Source of the DNA: Acidobacteriota bacterium
Lineage (GTDB): Bacteria; Acidobacteriota; Terriglobia; Acidiferrales; UBA7541
Reading direction: 5' to 3'
Length of the DNA: 64,000 bases
NCBI GenBank assembly: GCA_013289715.1
Contig: JABCZJ010000014.1
Location: forward strand, 62,001-126,000
Below, piece by piece: positions 25,372-34,505 of the stretch. How positions within the stretch are numbered: the stretch's first letter is position 1; each line of letters begins with the position of its first letter. The notes under the pieces are model-generated. The model was not told where the DNA came from. It saw nothing but the letters and a program-made list of their open reading frames with translations, and did not search any database. Both the position numbers and the translations under genes were made by a program.

Positions 25372-26862
25372 ATGACCGAGGCCGCGGCAAAACGAGTGGG
25401 CCAAGTCATTGACGGGAAATACCGTCTTGGCGAATTTGTGGGCGCAGACGAAGGCAGCTCTGTATTTCTGACGGACTACGATTCCCCCGACGTCCGCAAA
25501 GCCGCAATCAAGCTGGTTCCGGAGGATTCACCTGCAGCCGAAGGATTACTGGCGCGCTGGCGCCACGCCGCGAAACTTTTTCATCCGCATTTGATCCGGC
25601 TTCTGGATATGGGGCGCGGCGAATTGGATGGCTCGGCGGTGCTCTATGTGGTGATTGAGTACGCTGATGAAAGTCTCTCTTCGGTGATCGCGCGAAGACC
25701 GCTCGGGCCGGATGAAGCCCGCGCGATTCTGGGGCCAATGGTTGAAGCGCTCGCCTACGTTCACGCCAGAGGTTTCGTTCACTGCCGCATCAAACCCGCG
25801 AACATCATGGCGGAAAATGACCTGCTGAAAATTTCCAGCGACGGACTGTGCCGCATCGGCGAATTCAGCGGAAGCGTGTGGAAGCCCGGAGTCTACGATC
25901 CACCCGAAGCGGCGGGCGGAAGAATTTCACCGGCGGGAGACGTGTGGTCGCTGGGCATGACGCTCTGCGAAGCGCTCACCCAACGGCTGCCCGTGTGGGA
26001 GAGAACCAACCAGGCGGAGCCGGCATTGCCTTCCAACCTGCCCCCGGAGTTTCTGGATCTGGCGCGCCATTGCCTGCGCCGGGATCCGCAATTGCGTTGG
26101 AGCGTCGCGGACATCGCCGCGCGGCTGCTGCCCAATGCGCCCACGCCGCCGAAACAGACGCCGCGCGGCATACAATACTCCGCGGCTCAGCGGCGCTTCG
26201 TTGGTACGGCCGCGCCTATCGGGCTCGCGTTGCTGGCGATTCTAGCAGCAGTGCGAATTTTCCATCATCCTTCGCAAACTGAATCCGCGCGTGCGGTAAC
26301 AATCGCGCCAACGGTTGTTCAGCCAGCGGTCCAGCCGAAAGTTCCGCCAAAGCCGGAGACGAGGCCGGTGCTCGCCGAAGCGGCAGCGCCCGTCGCGAAG
26401 CCGACGTCACACATTGCGCCACCACCCGCGTCGAATCCCGCAGTGCGTTCCGCGGAACAGCCCCGCTCGAAGAGCCTTGCCGCGAGCAAATCCGTTCCGC
26501 CGCCCACGGTGGTTCGACCTACAGAATCCGCGCTGGCGACAGCACCGAGCAGCGGCGTGGTGCACGGAAAAGTTGTTCGGCAATTTCTGCCGGACGCTTC
26601 GCAAAGAGCGCGCGCTACCATCCGCGGGAAGGTCCGGGTCAGCGTCAACGTCCATGTGGATGAATCGGGCCGGGTGACGCAAGCCGTGTTCGCTGCCCCC
26701 GGTCCCAGCCAATATTTCGCCGACCGCGCACTCGAAGCCGCAAAGCTTTGGCTATTTGCGCCGGCGAAAATGGCTGGCCACAACGTGCCCAGCGATTGGG
26801 TGCTGCGGTTCGAGTTCGATCCGAGCGCGATCAACGTCTATCCCGCACAAACAGCTCCGTAA
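25372..26862 (+). CDS. Membrane pseudokinase fused to a C-terminal TonB domain
   Basis: ATG 25372 follows a GGGGG tract. The 496-residue protein has a protein-kinase fold at residues 12-265 (GQVIDGKYRLGEFVGADEG, AAIKL with the ATP lysine, DVWSLGMTLCEAL). The catalytic loop reads H137-C-R139-I-K-P-A-N instead of HRDLKPEN, so the base Asp is Arg. The metal-binding DFG reads S156-D157-G158. Both essential aspartates are therefore lost, which predicts a pseudokinase. A Pro-rich periplasmic region follows one membrane helix (about 283-304). The C-terminal 95 residues form a TonB-type domain (VRVSVNVHVDESGRVTQAVF, ALEAAKLWLFAPA). The architecture suggests an envelope sensor or adaptor that contacts a TonB-box protein. 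The gene stands alone. Confidence 0.83.
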   Translation: MTEAAAKRVGQVIDGKYRLGEFVGADEGSSVFLTDYDSPDVRKAAIKLVPEDSPAAEGLLARWRHAAKLFHPHLIRLLDMGRGELDGSAVLYVVIEYADESLSSVIARRPLGPDEARAILGPMVEALAYVHARGFVHCRIKPANIMAENDLLKISSDGLCRIGEFSGSVWKPGVYDPPEAAGGRISPAGDVWSLGMTLCEALTQRLPVWERTNQAEPALPSNLPPEFLDLARHCLRRDPQLRWSVADIAARLLPNAPTPPKQTPRGIQYSAAQRRFVGTAAPIGLALLAILAAVRIFHHPSQTESARAVTIAPTVVQPAVQPKVPPKPETRPVLAEAAAPVAKPTSHIAPPPASNPAVRSAEQPRSKSLAASKSVPPPTVVRPTESALATAPSSGVVHGKVVRQFLPDASQRARATIRGKVRVSVNVHVDESGRVTQAVFAAPGPSQYFADRALEAAKLWLFAPAKMAGHNVPSDWVLRFEFDPSAINVYPAQTAP

Positions 26863-26887
26863 GATCGCGCCCGCGAGGTGCGACACT

Positions 26888-27736
26888 CTATTTCTTGCGC
26901 GCTGCTTCGAGCATATCCCATGCGGCATCGGGCAGGTCCAGGAAGTCGTTAAATTCGCCTGCGCCGCGCAGCCACAGTCCGCCATCAATCACCACGCATT
27001 CGCCATTCACGTAGTCGGCCTGTTCGCTCAGTAAATACACGGCAAGATTGGCGAGTTCGTCGTGGCGTCCGAAGCGGCCCATCGGGTGATGCTTCTTCGC
27101 GCGCTCTTCCAGTTCCTTCGAAGGCAGCAAGCGCGACCACGCGCCCTCGGTGGGAAATGGCCCTGGCGCGATAGCGTTCAGCCGGATGTGATGCCGCGCC
27201 CATTCGACAGCCAGCGAGCGCGTCATCGCCAGTACGCCAGCTTTGGCGCACGCCGACGGCACTACAAATCCCGAGCCGCAATTCGCCGCCGCGTACGTAG
27301 TGACGATATTCAGCACGTGGCCGGGCTGCTTTGCCGCGATCCATTTCTTTCCCAGCGCCAGCGTGCAGAAAAATGTGCCTTGCAGCACAATTCCCACTAC
27401 GGCATTGAACGCATTCGGCGAAAGCTTCTCGGTGCGCGCGATAAAATTTCCGGCAGCGTTATTCACCAGCGTATCCACGCGCCCCAACTCCTCTTCCGCC
27501 GCCTCCACCGCCTTTTCCACCGCGCTGAAATCACGTATGTCCGCGGAAGCGTAAGCTGCGCGTGCGCCCTTAGCGCGGATGGCTTCCGCAGTTTCTTTCA
27601 GCGGTTCTTCCCGTCGCGCCACCAGAAAAATATTCGCGCCCAGCTCGGCGAATCGCAGCGCGATCGAACGTCCCAGCCCCGTGCCGCCGCCCGTAATCAG
27701 AATGGTACGGCCCTTCAGCAGATCGCTTTGAAACAT
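26888..27736 (-). CDS. Short-chain dehydrogenase/reductase, 2,4-dienoyl-CoA reductase-like
   Basis: Start at 27734-27736 (MFQSDLLKGRTILITGGG) follows GGGAGG; 282 residues. The Rossmann motif TGGGTGLG, the NNAAGNF motif and the C-terminal DGGLW are clear. The usual catalytic YxxxK is replaced by SACAK in GFVVPSACAKAGV, as in 2,4-dienoyl-CoA reductases, which do not use the classical Tyr. The family reduces dienoyl-CoA intermediates of unsaturated fatty-acid oxidation with NADPH. The wider SDR family is broad, so the substrate is inferred. No fatty-acid oxidation genes lie nearby. Confidence 0.82.
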   Translation of the reverse strand: MFQSDLLKGRTILITGGGTGLGRSIALRFAELGANIFLVARREEPLKETAEAIRAKGARAAYASADIRDFSAVEKAVEAAEEELGRVDTLVNNAAGNFIARTEKLSPNAFNAVVGIVLQGTFFCTLALGKKWIAAKQPGHVLNIVTTYAAANCGSGFVVPSACAKAGVLAMTRSLAVEWARHHIRLNAIAPGPFPTEGAWSRLLPSKELEERAKKHHPMGRFGRHDELANLAVYLLSEQADYVNGECVVIDGGLWLRGAGEFNDFLDLPDAAWDMLEAARKK

Positions 27737-27907
27737 GGAAAGCCTCCCGGCAATAGCAGTATTCATCTCGCATCGCGCCAGCCGCCGCAAGTGAGTTTTT
27801 TGCGCGCGGCAAATCTCGTGGCAACCGGCGCGTTGCTGTGTTATTCAGTCTGTGGCACTTCTTCCGCACCCGTCTCCGCAGCGCTTGGAGCGAAGGAAAG
27901 GAACCCA

Positions 27908-28504
27908 ATGAAAGGCTTTCTGGTGGGACTGATTTTGGGAATACTAATTGTTCCGATCGCAGTGTTTTTCTATGTGGAGACTGGCCAATCCCCGGCGGCG
28001 GCATCCGATGCTCCCATGCCGTTTGAGAAATTCATCGCCAAGGGCGCATTGCACGCGCGAATCAAGAAGGAGACCCAGGACCGCGAGCTTTCCACATTCA
28101 ACGCGGGCGATCTCGCGGCTGGCGCCGAGGTATACCGGACGAATTGCGCTTTCTGCCACGGCTTGCCGCTGCAGGCGCCGTCCGCCGCGTCGCAAGGAAT
28201 GTTTCCGCACGCGCCGCAGCTTTTCACCACGAAAGAGACAGTTACGGATGATCCGGTGGGGGTCACCTGCTGGAAAGTGAAAAACGGCATTCGCCTTACG
28301 GGCATGCCCGGCTTTCAGAAGGCGCTCAGCGATCAGCAAATGTGGCAAGTCTCCGCGCTCATGGCCAGTGCCGATAAACTGCCGCCGGATGTTCTAAGGA
28401 GTCTGTTGCCTGCCGCGGCGCCGGCGGAGGCGACCTCGGCTGCTTCGAGCGCGACGCCCGCTCCGGTAATTCCGCCGCCAGCCAGCCCGTCGCAGCCGAA
28501 ATAG
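27908..28504 (+). CDS. Membrane-anchored monohaem c-type cytochrome
   Basis: The start at 27908 (MKGFLVGLILGILIVPIAVF) follows AAGGAA and gives 198 residues. An N-terminal membrane anchor is followed by one haem-binding CAFCH (C80, C83, H84). A likely distal Met ligand lies in GIRLTGMPGFQKALSD, followed by the helix QMWQVSALMASADKLP, an arrangement typical of class I cytochromes. The last 40 residues are Ala/Pro-rich. It would carry electrons at the periplasmic face of the membrane. No oxidase or dehydrogenase partner is adjacent. A much longer upstream frame is a shadow of the divergent SDR gene. Confidence 0.88.
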   Translation: MKGFLVGLILGILIVPIAVFFYVETGQSPAAASDAPMPFEKFIAKGALHARIKKETQDRELSTFNAGDLAAGAEVYRTNCAFCHGLPLQAPSAASQGMFPHAPQLFTTKETVTDDPVGVTCWKVKNGIRLTGMPGFQKALSDQQMWQVSALMASADKLPPDVLRSLLPAAAPAEATSAASSATPAPVIPPPASPSQPK

Positions 28505-28525
28505 CGCGGCAGCAGATAGCGCGAG

Positions 28526-29125
28526 CTATTTCGTGGCCGGCAGAAATTCCTTGGGCAGCGGATTTTCCGGAGTTTCTTCGAGCCAGTAGATCGTTACGAC
28601 CCACCAGCGCGTGCCGTCGTAGAAGAGCTGAAAACTATTGATGCCGCGCGCGAAGGGTTGTGCGTCCTTCGCGTCGTGCCGCGATTCATACGTGCTGAAA
28701 ATCTGCATGATATTGCCGTAGCGTTCGGCCTTTTGCGCAATTTCTCGCTCGGCAAATCCATTCTTCTCGAAGTACGCATCGGCGCGCTTGATGTACTCAT
28801 CCGGCGTGATGATCCGCGTGTCGGAACCGGTTCCGGTTTTCTTTGCGACCACCGGGATCAATCGCGCGCCAGGCACGAAAAGCGAGCGAAAGCGATCCCA
28901 ATCGCGCTGTTGCCCGGCGGGGCCGGAGATCACATCGTAGGTTGCGGCCAGTATTGCGTCCGGCGAAGCCACATCCGCGGGTTTCGCGGCCGGCTGTGGC
29001 GTTGCGGCCTGCGCTTCCGCCGGCGCGGCCGCACTCTGCTTCTTGGAGTCCTCTTGCGCGCGAAGAGGAAACGCGGCGCAGCTCATGAGAAACGCAGCGA
29101 GAACCGAAAATCTCAAAAGTGACAT
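28526..29125 (-). CDS. Secreted SnoaL/NTF2-like hypothetical protein
   Basis: The ATG at 29123-29125 is preceded by a G6 tract. The 199-residue product has a signal peptide (MSLLRFSVLAAFLMSCAAFP, cleavage near LRAQ), a low-complexity Ala/Pro/Lys linker, then a domain with DAILAATYDVISGPAGQQRDW, TPDEYIKRADAYFEKNGF and NSFQLFYDGTRWWVVTIYW. This resembles the NTF2-like cone fold of small secreted proteins. No catalytic residues can be assigned. The last codons converge on the cytochrome gene with a short gap. Confidence 0.6.
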   Translation of the reverse strand: MSLLRFSVLAAFLMSCAAFPLRAQEDSKKQSAAAPAEAQAATPQPAAKPADVASPDAILAATYDVISGPAGQQRDWDRFRSLFVPGARLIPVVAKKTGTGSDTRIITPDEYIKRADAYFEKNGFAEREIAQKAERYGNIMQIFSTYESRHDAKDAQPFARGINSFQLFYDGTRWWVVTIYWLEETPENPLPKEFLPATK

Positions 29126-29242
29126 GTACATCCCCCCGCGGCTCGCCCATTGCAGATCGTTGCCCCACGCCGCGCCGCGCAGCTTAAACCGTTCCGATGT
29201 CTTTCACAAATCGTTTCAGCGCGCCGCGTGGGCCGCCAAAGA

Positions 29243-30739
29243 TCAAAACTCAACGTGGAAGCGCAGGCCCGGAACAAACACCGGACCGCGCGCCTTGTTG
29301 TATCCCGGATTGTTGATGTGCTGAAAATCGCAGGAGGCGAAGAAACCCCGCCAGAGATGCGCGGTGTAGAATCCCTCGAAGATTTTTTCCGGGCCGGGCG
29401 TGAGCGCGCCATCGCCCAACAAGAACCCCAGGCCGCCATAGCCGAGATATTGCTGGTGAGCCGCCACGATTTCGTTCGCGACAAACACCGCTCCGACGCG
29501 ATCGTTTTTGCGCCGCCACGTGTCTCCTTTGCTGAAGACTCCGGCCTGCACCGTGCGGTCCACTTCCGTATATGCGAAGGACTCGTTGCGGCCGTCGCTC
29601 CATCCCACGCGCCCGAAGACGCCTAAGCGCGCCGGAAGCTCCTGCTCGAAATTCAGCTCGAAGCCGTATTTGTGGCGCCCTTGCCTGCGCGTGGCAATGA
29701 TGTTCGGGATCGTGCCCTGCCCATTGAGAAAATTCGCGTTGGCCTCTTCGTAATTCCCCATATCGGCGATATTGAGGTAACTGAGGAAGCGCACCGTACC
29801 GGAGCGATGCAGCAGCCAATTGCCGGTAGCATCGAACTCCAGATTCTCGCCGCGCGCCCGCGCAATATCCGCATCGAGATAGATCCCGTTGGCTACCTTG
29901 GGCATCAACATCACGCCGAAGCGCGCGCTGAACCAGTGATCGTCGTATTCCAGAATCGCGCCGTCGGTGTACCCGCGTGTGTTTGCGGCGTAGTCATACG
30001 CGCCGTCATTGTCCACCGTCCAGTTCAGAAATTGCAGATGGCTGTCTGTGCCGTACGTATTCGCATCAAAGAAATCCGGGATGGTGAATTTCCCCAACCG
30101 GAATTCCAGCCGCCGCGCCGGCAGCGACGTGGTCAGGGCGTGCAGCCCGCGCTCCACCGTCACTCGCTCCTTGCTCAGCGGAATAATCTGCCGCAGCATC
30201 AGGCGCGCGAGATAAGGCACATCTCCCAAGCTCGGATTCCGCACCACATCCAGATTCGTGAAACCCGCGAGTCCCAGTGCGTTACTAAGCCCGTGGCCGC
30301 CCGCGCTCTCGACGTCCAGATACACCTCGGTAGTGTGCGTTAGCTCGTAGCCCAGGAACAGCGTGTAAACCTTGGAAGTGGCGTTCTCTGGGACGGGCTT
30401 GAGGCTGTTCGTGCCGCTATATGCTGCAGGAAATCTGCCGTGCCACTGCAAAACAATGTTCGCTTGACCAGAGATCCAGTAGCGGCTGGTTTCCGAATGC
30501 GGGAAGAGCGTGAGCGCGTCGCTGGATTGAGGTTCAGGTGCGGCTGCTGCAGGCGCGGGCGGAGGGTCGGCGCTGGTTTGCTGAGCTAGTGCGCCGGTAT
30601 GATGCGCAGTCGCAGCGACAAGCTCCGTCGAGGAGTCCGCCGACTGCCCATCCTGAGCTACCGCGCCGCAAGGAAAGACCAAATACACCAATAGCATAGC
30701 GAAGATCGCAATCCCAGTTTGGAGAGTGAATCGGCGCAT
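29243..30739 (-). CDS. OprB-type carbohydrate-selective porin
   Basis: From MRRFTLQTGIAIFAMLLVYL (30739) the protein has 498 residues with a signal peptide ending GAVAQ; an ATG at 30769 is the other possible start. The mature part begins with a Ser/Ala/Pro linker, then a barrel containing YWISGQANIVLQWHGRFP, RRLEFRLGKFTIPDFFDANT and SWTHL-type alternating strands, ending FVPGLRFHVEF with a terminal Phe. The pattern LGKFTIPDFFD with repeated aromatic girdles fits the OprB family. It allows passive sugar uptake through the outer membrane. No sugar catabolic genes are adjacent. Confidence 0.8.
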   Translation of the reverse strand: MRRFTLQTGIAIFAMLLVYLVFPCGAVAQDGQSADSSTELVAATAHHTGALAQQTSADPPPAPAAAAPEPQSSDALTLFPHSETSRYWISGQANIVLQWHGRFPAAYSGTNSLKPVPENATSKVYTLFLGYELTHTTEVYLDVESAGGHGLSNALGLAGFTNLDVVRNPSLGDVPYLARLMLRQIIPLSKERVTVERGLHALTTSLPARRLEFRLGKFTIPDFFDANTYGTDSHLQFLNWTVDNDGAYDYAANTRGYTDGAILEYDDHWFSARFGVMLMPKVANGIYLDADIARARGENLEFDATGNWLLHRSGTVRFLSYLNIADMGNYEEANANFLNGQGTIPNIIATRRQGRHKYGFELNFEQELPARLGVFGRVGWSDGRNESFAYTEVDRTVQAGVFSKGDTWRRKNDRVGAVFVANEIVAAHQQYLGYGGLGFLLGDGALTPGPEKIFEGFYTAHLWRGFFASCDFQHINNPGYNKARGPVFVPGLRFHVEF

Positions 30740-30897
30740 CGGCGCGAAGAACAGCAACTCGAGAAGCATGCTTCCCCAGCACGGACAGTAGAGCATAGAA
30801 CCACTCACAATCTTCATTAATGCAGGGTTACACATGGCGTGACCGGATGAGTTTCAGCGTTCCGTCCGGCAGCGCCCCTGGCACCCAGCGAATCGAT

Positions 30898-30941
30898 GGC
30901 ACGCGTGGCGCCTGGCACGCGTGGCGCCTGGCACGCGCTGG
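30898..30941. repeat. Short tandem repeat, 16-bp unit, about 2.75 copies
   Basis: GGCACGCGTGGCGCCT is repeated head to tail at 30898-30913 and 30914-30929, then partially at 30930-30941 with one change. It lies in the divergent spacer between the porin gene and the IPT-domain lipoprotein gene. Each unit is itself rich in GGCGCC and ACGCGT palindromes. Confidence 0.85.
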
Positions 30942-31052
30942 ACAATCGTCCGCAGGGCAGGCATCCTGATTGCCCCCTGGGGCCATCTTTAGTAGTCTCT
31001 AGGATTGCGCTTACCGTATGGGGCCCGACCTACCGGCATAGGAGCGAGCAAT

Positions 31053-33605
31053 TTGCGGCAACGATTCTGTCCAGCGTTTTGGCTACTGCTATTTTCGATG
31101 ATCGCTATGGGGGCGTGCACGGAGCAGATCAATTATCCGGCGCCAACGATTACTCTGGTCGGTATTTGCCCTTCGCTGACGAGCACTACAAACTGCGTAA
31201 GCTCGATTTCCGCAGGCAGTCCGCAGGCTTACCTCACGATTCGAGGGGTTAACCTGATTCAACAAAGCCAACCGGGATATACACTTTCCCCGGGCGGCTC
31301 CACCGCGCCGCTGGCGATCAATCAATTTATCAATACGAACGAAATGATCGTCACGTTACCCGCCGGCCTGTTGCAGAACCCGAACACGCTTTATATCAAT
31401 ATCACCACGCCGCAGCCGGGCGGCGGAACCTATCCGCCGCAGAACCAGGCGCCGCCACCCGCCACCGTATTCACGATTAACCCCGTTCCCAGCAGCGCGC
31501 CCACGGTCACCTCGATGAATCCCAGTACCGCGATTGCCGGTGCTGCGGGCCTGGTGCTGAATTTAACTGGGACGAACTTTGTCTCGCAGTCAACCGTCTT
31601 CGTGAACAATGCCAGTCGCAACACCACGTACTTCAGTTCCACGGCGCTGCAGGCGGACCTGCAATCCACCGATCTCCTCACTCCCGGCCCCGTATCAATC
31701 AAGGTTGAGAACCCGCTGCCAGGCGGCGGGGGTTCGACGCCGGTCTCGTTGTATGTGCAAACGGCTAATCCGACGATTTCGGCTGTGGCTCCCACCAGCG
31801 CCCTCGCTGGAGCCACCAGCGCGACCCTATCAATCACCGGAACCGGCTTCCTGAATCAATATTCCTTGGTTCAACTGAACGGCAGCGCACTGCCGGTAAC
31901 CACGACCATCGGTGGGAGCACAGCGGCAACGGCGGCGTTGACTGCAGGCAGTCTGGTGAACGCGGGCGTCAATCAAATTACCGTGGTGAACCCGCCGCCC
32001 GGCGGCGGTACATCCAATATCCTCACTTATTCCATCAATCCCACGCACTTGCTCGGACTGCCGGTATTGGTGGATCTCGCCGCGGACGGTTCGCAGGCAC
32101 TTAATGGAATTTGCGGTGGCGCGACCAACTGCGGGAACAGCAATCTCGGCCTGACTACTACCACCTCCGGGCCTTCTACCAGCAGCTCCGGCCAATTCGT
32201 AGCGTTCGCGTCGGTTTCTCGTAATCTGGTGCTGACCGATTTGAATACGAATTCCGATGTTTATGTCCGCAACACCTGTTTGGCCCTTGCCACCTGTGTG
32301 CCTGTGACGGCCCTGGTTAGCTCGGACCCTAGTGGCAACGCAGCCAACGGTGCGAGCTCGGAGCCAACGGTTGACTCTGGTGGAACGCACGCGGCCTTTA
32401 CATCTCTGGCGACGAATCTGGTGACCACCGTCCCCGTTCAGAGCACCACTCCTCCGACGACTCAAGTGTACTGGCGCCCGGTTTGCATGCCCACCGCCAC
32501 CACGCCGTGCACCATTAGTCCGAGCTCCAACTACGACACGCAGCTCGTTTCCATCTCCGCCGACGGCCAGAGCGCCGGAAACGGCAGCAGCAACAATCCG
32601 GTGATCAGCCCGGATGGCCAATACGTCGCGTTCGTTTCGAAGGCGACGAATCTGGTCTCCGACATTACGGCGGACGGCGTCCACTCGCAGGTTTACATCT
32701 TCAACACCTGCAACATTGCGACGATCGTCACCACCTCTCCGACGAATAGCTGTGTACCCGCCACGTACCTGGTTTCGACGCCCGACGGCGTCACGTTCGG
32801 CAACGGAGACAGCTCCAACCCTTCCATTTCCGAGGATGGGCTTTTCGTTTCCTTCACTTCCACTTCCACGAATCTGGGGTCCACGGCGCCGAACCCCAGC
32901 GGCCAATCCGAGATATTCGAGCGCGGCACTTGCATTACCACGATCACCAGCACGACCAACACCTGCGTATCGGTGACGACGCTGATTTCCACTCCGGACG
33001 GCACTACTCCCGCCGACGGCCCCAGCGTGCAATCATCGCTTTCCGCCTGCGGAAGCGTAACCACTATCGTCAGCTCCGCGTGCACCGATACGACTCTCGC
33101 TAACGGTCGTTTTGTCGCCTTCGCATCCACGGCATCGAACCTGGTGGCAGGCATTGGTCCGCAGCAGCCCCAGCAAATTTATGTGCGCGATACTTGCCTC
33201 GGCGTAACCATCGTCGTTGCCCAATGCACACCTTCTACTACGCTGGTGTCAACGCCGGACGGCATCACGCCCGCCAATGGCCTGAGCGAACACCCCAGCG
33301 CTAACTCCTCGGGCCAGTTCATCGCGTTCTCGTCGTTCGCTTCGAACCTCGCTAGCACCGTGAACGGCTTCGAGAACGTCTTCGTACGCAACACCTGCCT
33401 GGGTGTGATTCCAACCTGCACCACCGGCGTGGTGCTCGCCAGCATTGCCAACGGCACCGGCGCTTCTCCCGCGAATGGGGGGAGCGTGGTTCCGTCGATC
33501 AGTGCGGATGGTCACACGATCAGTTTCCTTTCGACTGCGAACAATCTCGTCTCGCGCGACACGAACGGGTTCGAGGATATTTTCCTCGGCACCACGACCT
33601 TCTAG
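31053..33605 (+). CDS. Large lipoprotein with IPT/TIG domains and PD40-like beta-propeller repeats
   Basis: A TTG start at 31053 is preceded by AGGAG at 8-nt spacing (31040-31044), which favours it over an upstream TTG at 31005. The 850-residue product has a lipoprotein-like signal ending MIAMGACTEQ. Three immunoglobulin-like IPT/TIG units follow (PTVTSMNPSTAIAGAAG, PTISAVAPTSALAGATSA and a degenerate first one). About six propeller-like blades come next, each with a phrase like SISADGQSAGNGSSNNPVIS, GQYVAFVSKATNLVS and VYVRNTC, with paired Cys in most blades. It is probably anchored to the outer membrane and binds polymers or other surface ligands. No enzyme motif is seen. Confidence 0.75.
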   Translation: MRQRFCPAFWLLLFSMIAMGACTEQINYPAPTITLVGICPSLTSTTNCVSSISAGSPQAYLTIRGVNLIQQSQPGYTLSPGGSTAPLAINQFINTNEMIVTLPAGLLQNPNTLYINITTPQPGGGTYPPQNQAPPPATVFTINPVPSSAPTVTSMNPSTAIAGAAGLVLNLTGTNFVSQSTVFVNNASRNTTYFSSTALQADLQSTDLLTPGPVSIKVENPLPGGGGSTPVSLYVQTANPTISAVAPTSALAGATSATLSITGTGFLNQYSLVQLNGSALPVTTTIGGSTAATAALTAGSLVNAGVNQITVVNPPPGGGTSNILTYSINPTHLLGLPVLVDLAADGSQALNGICGGATNCGNSNLGLTTTTSGPSTSSSGQFVAFASVSRNLVLTDLNTNSDVYVRNTCLALATCVPVTALVSSDPSGNAANGASSEPTVDSGGTHAAFTSLATNLVTTVPVQSTTPPTTQVYWRPVCMPTATTPCTISPSSNYDTQLVSISADGQSAGNGSSNNPVISPDGQYVAFVSKATNLVSDITADGVHSQVYIFNTCNIATIVTTSPTNSCVPATYLVSTPDGVTFGNGDSSNPSISEDGLFVSFTSTSTNLGSTAPNPSGQSEIFERGTCITTITSTTNTCVSVTTLISTPDGTTPADGPSVQSSLSACGSVTTIVSSACTDTTLANGRFVAFASTASNLVAGIGPQQPQQIYVRDTCLGVTIVVAQCTPSTTLVSTPDGITPANGLSEHPSANSSGQFIAFSSFASNLASTVNGFENVFVRNTCLGVIPTCTTGVVLASIANGTGASPANGGSVVPSISADGHTISFLSTANNLVSRDTNGFEDIFLGTTTF

Positions 33606-33644
33606 TTGTTTGGATTGGTGCGGCTTTTCCGGCGAGCCCAAGAT

Positions 33645-34505
33645 TTATTTTGCGGCTCGGGTCGAGGCACGTTGCAACAGCGCCGCGCGCGCCGTAGTCA
33701 GCGTAAAGGTCAGCGATTCCCGCGGCACGCTGGTCACAAACGATCCCACCATCCAGCCTAGCCCGGCGGGAATATCGCGCGTTAGCGAAATGGCCTGGCA
33801 TTCGACGTATGTTCCGCCGTCCTTCTCTTCGAAGCGCCAGTAAGTATTCATGCGCCACATAAATCCCCGGTCGTGCCCTTCGGCTTCCAGTTTTTCGTCG
33901 GATTTTCCGGCGTTCTCCACTTCCTGCACGCGTGTGGTCCGCGAGCGGCTGTAGGCGTGAGTTGAATCCACTACGTGGTAATGAATTTCCTGGTCGGTAT
34001 CGATCACGGTGGTGATGATTTTCTTCTTGTAGAAGCGCAGCTGCACAAAATAATCGTCGCCTTCATGCCGCAGAATTTTCGAGCGCACGATGTCCGGCTT
34101 GAAATATTCCGTTTTGTGATCGTAGTCCTCCATGAAGGAAATCGTCTGCCCGAGCGTAGCTCCCGGCACGAACATCGTGCCGATCCAGTGGTGGATGATT
34201 CCGCCCGGCGCAGCAATCGGCTTGCCCGAATCCAGCGTTTCCAACCGCTCGATCACCAGTTGCCCATGGCGCAACTGCTCCTCGTCCGCGGCTCGTTGCT
34301 CCGGCTGCAACCGCTCGACCCAGAGATACGGTCCGCTCTGCGCCAGCTCGACGGTCACTTGCGCCGCCGTCAACTCGATATAGCGGTCGTAGGCTTGCGC
34401 GGCTTGCGGCCGCAGGTCAGCGGCATCTAATGGCGCGACAAGCGCCAGATATGCCGCAAAGAAAAACGCCCGCGCCCGCCTTGCATGACTGCCTGTTTTA
34501 ACCAT
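33645..34505 (-). CDS. Secreted START/SRPBCC-like hypothetical protein
   Basis: The start MVKTGSHARRARAFFFAAYL (34505) follows AGGACAGG and begins a signal peptide ending PLDAADL; 286 residues. A helical N-terminal part (QAAQAYDRYIELTAAQVTVE) precedes a domain with PGGIIHHWIGTMFVPGATLG, YDHKTEYFKPDIVRSKILRH and NTYWRFEEKDGGTYVECQAI, the cup-like topology of START/polyketide-cyclase folds. It ends with the long helix VPRESLTFTLTTARAALL. Ligand and role are unknown. It converges on the IPT lipoprotein gene. Confidence 0.62.
   Translation of the reverse strand: MVKTGSHARRARAFFFAAYLALVAPLDAADLRPQAAQAYDRYIELTAAQVTVELAQSGPYLWVERLQPEQRAADEEQLRHGQLVIERLETLDSGKPIAAPGGIIHHWIGTMFVPGATLGQTISFMEDYDHKTEYFKPDIVRSKILRHEGDDYFVQLRFYKKKIITTVIDTDQEIHYHVVDSTHAYSRSRTTRVQEVENAGKSDEKLEAEGHDRGFMWRMNTYWRFEEKDGGTYVECQAISLTRDIPAGLGWMVGSFVTSVPRESLTFTLTTARAALLQRASTRAAK

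Noticed and set aside
31830..33032. 400-codon open frame on the minus strand
   Set aside because: Antisense to the IPT/propeller lipoprotein; Arg/Gly-rich with no family match, explained by the repeated blades on the other strand.
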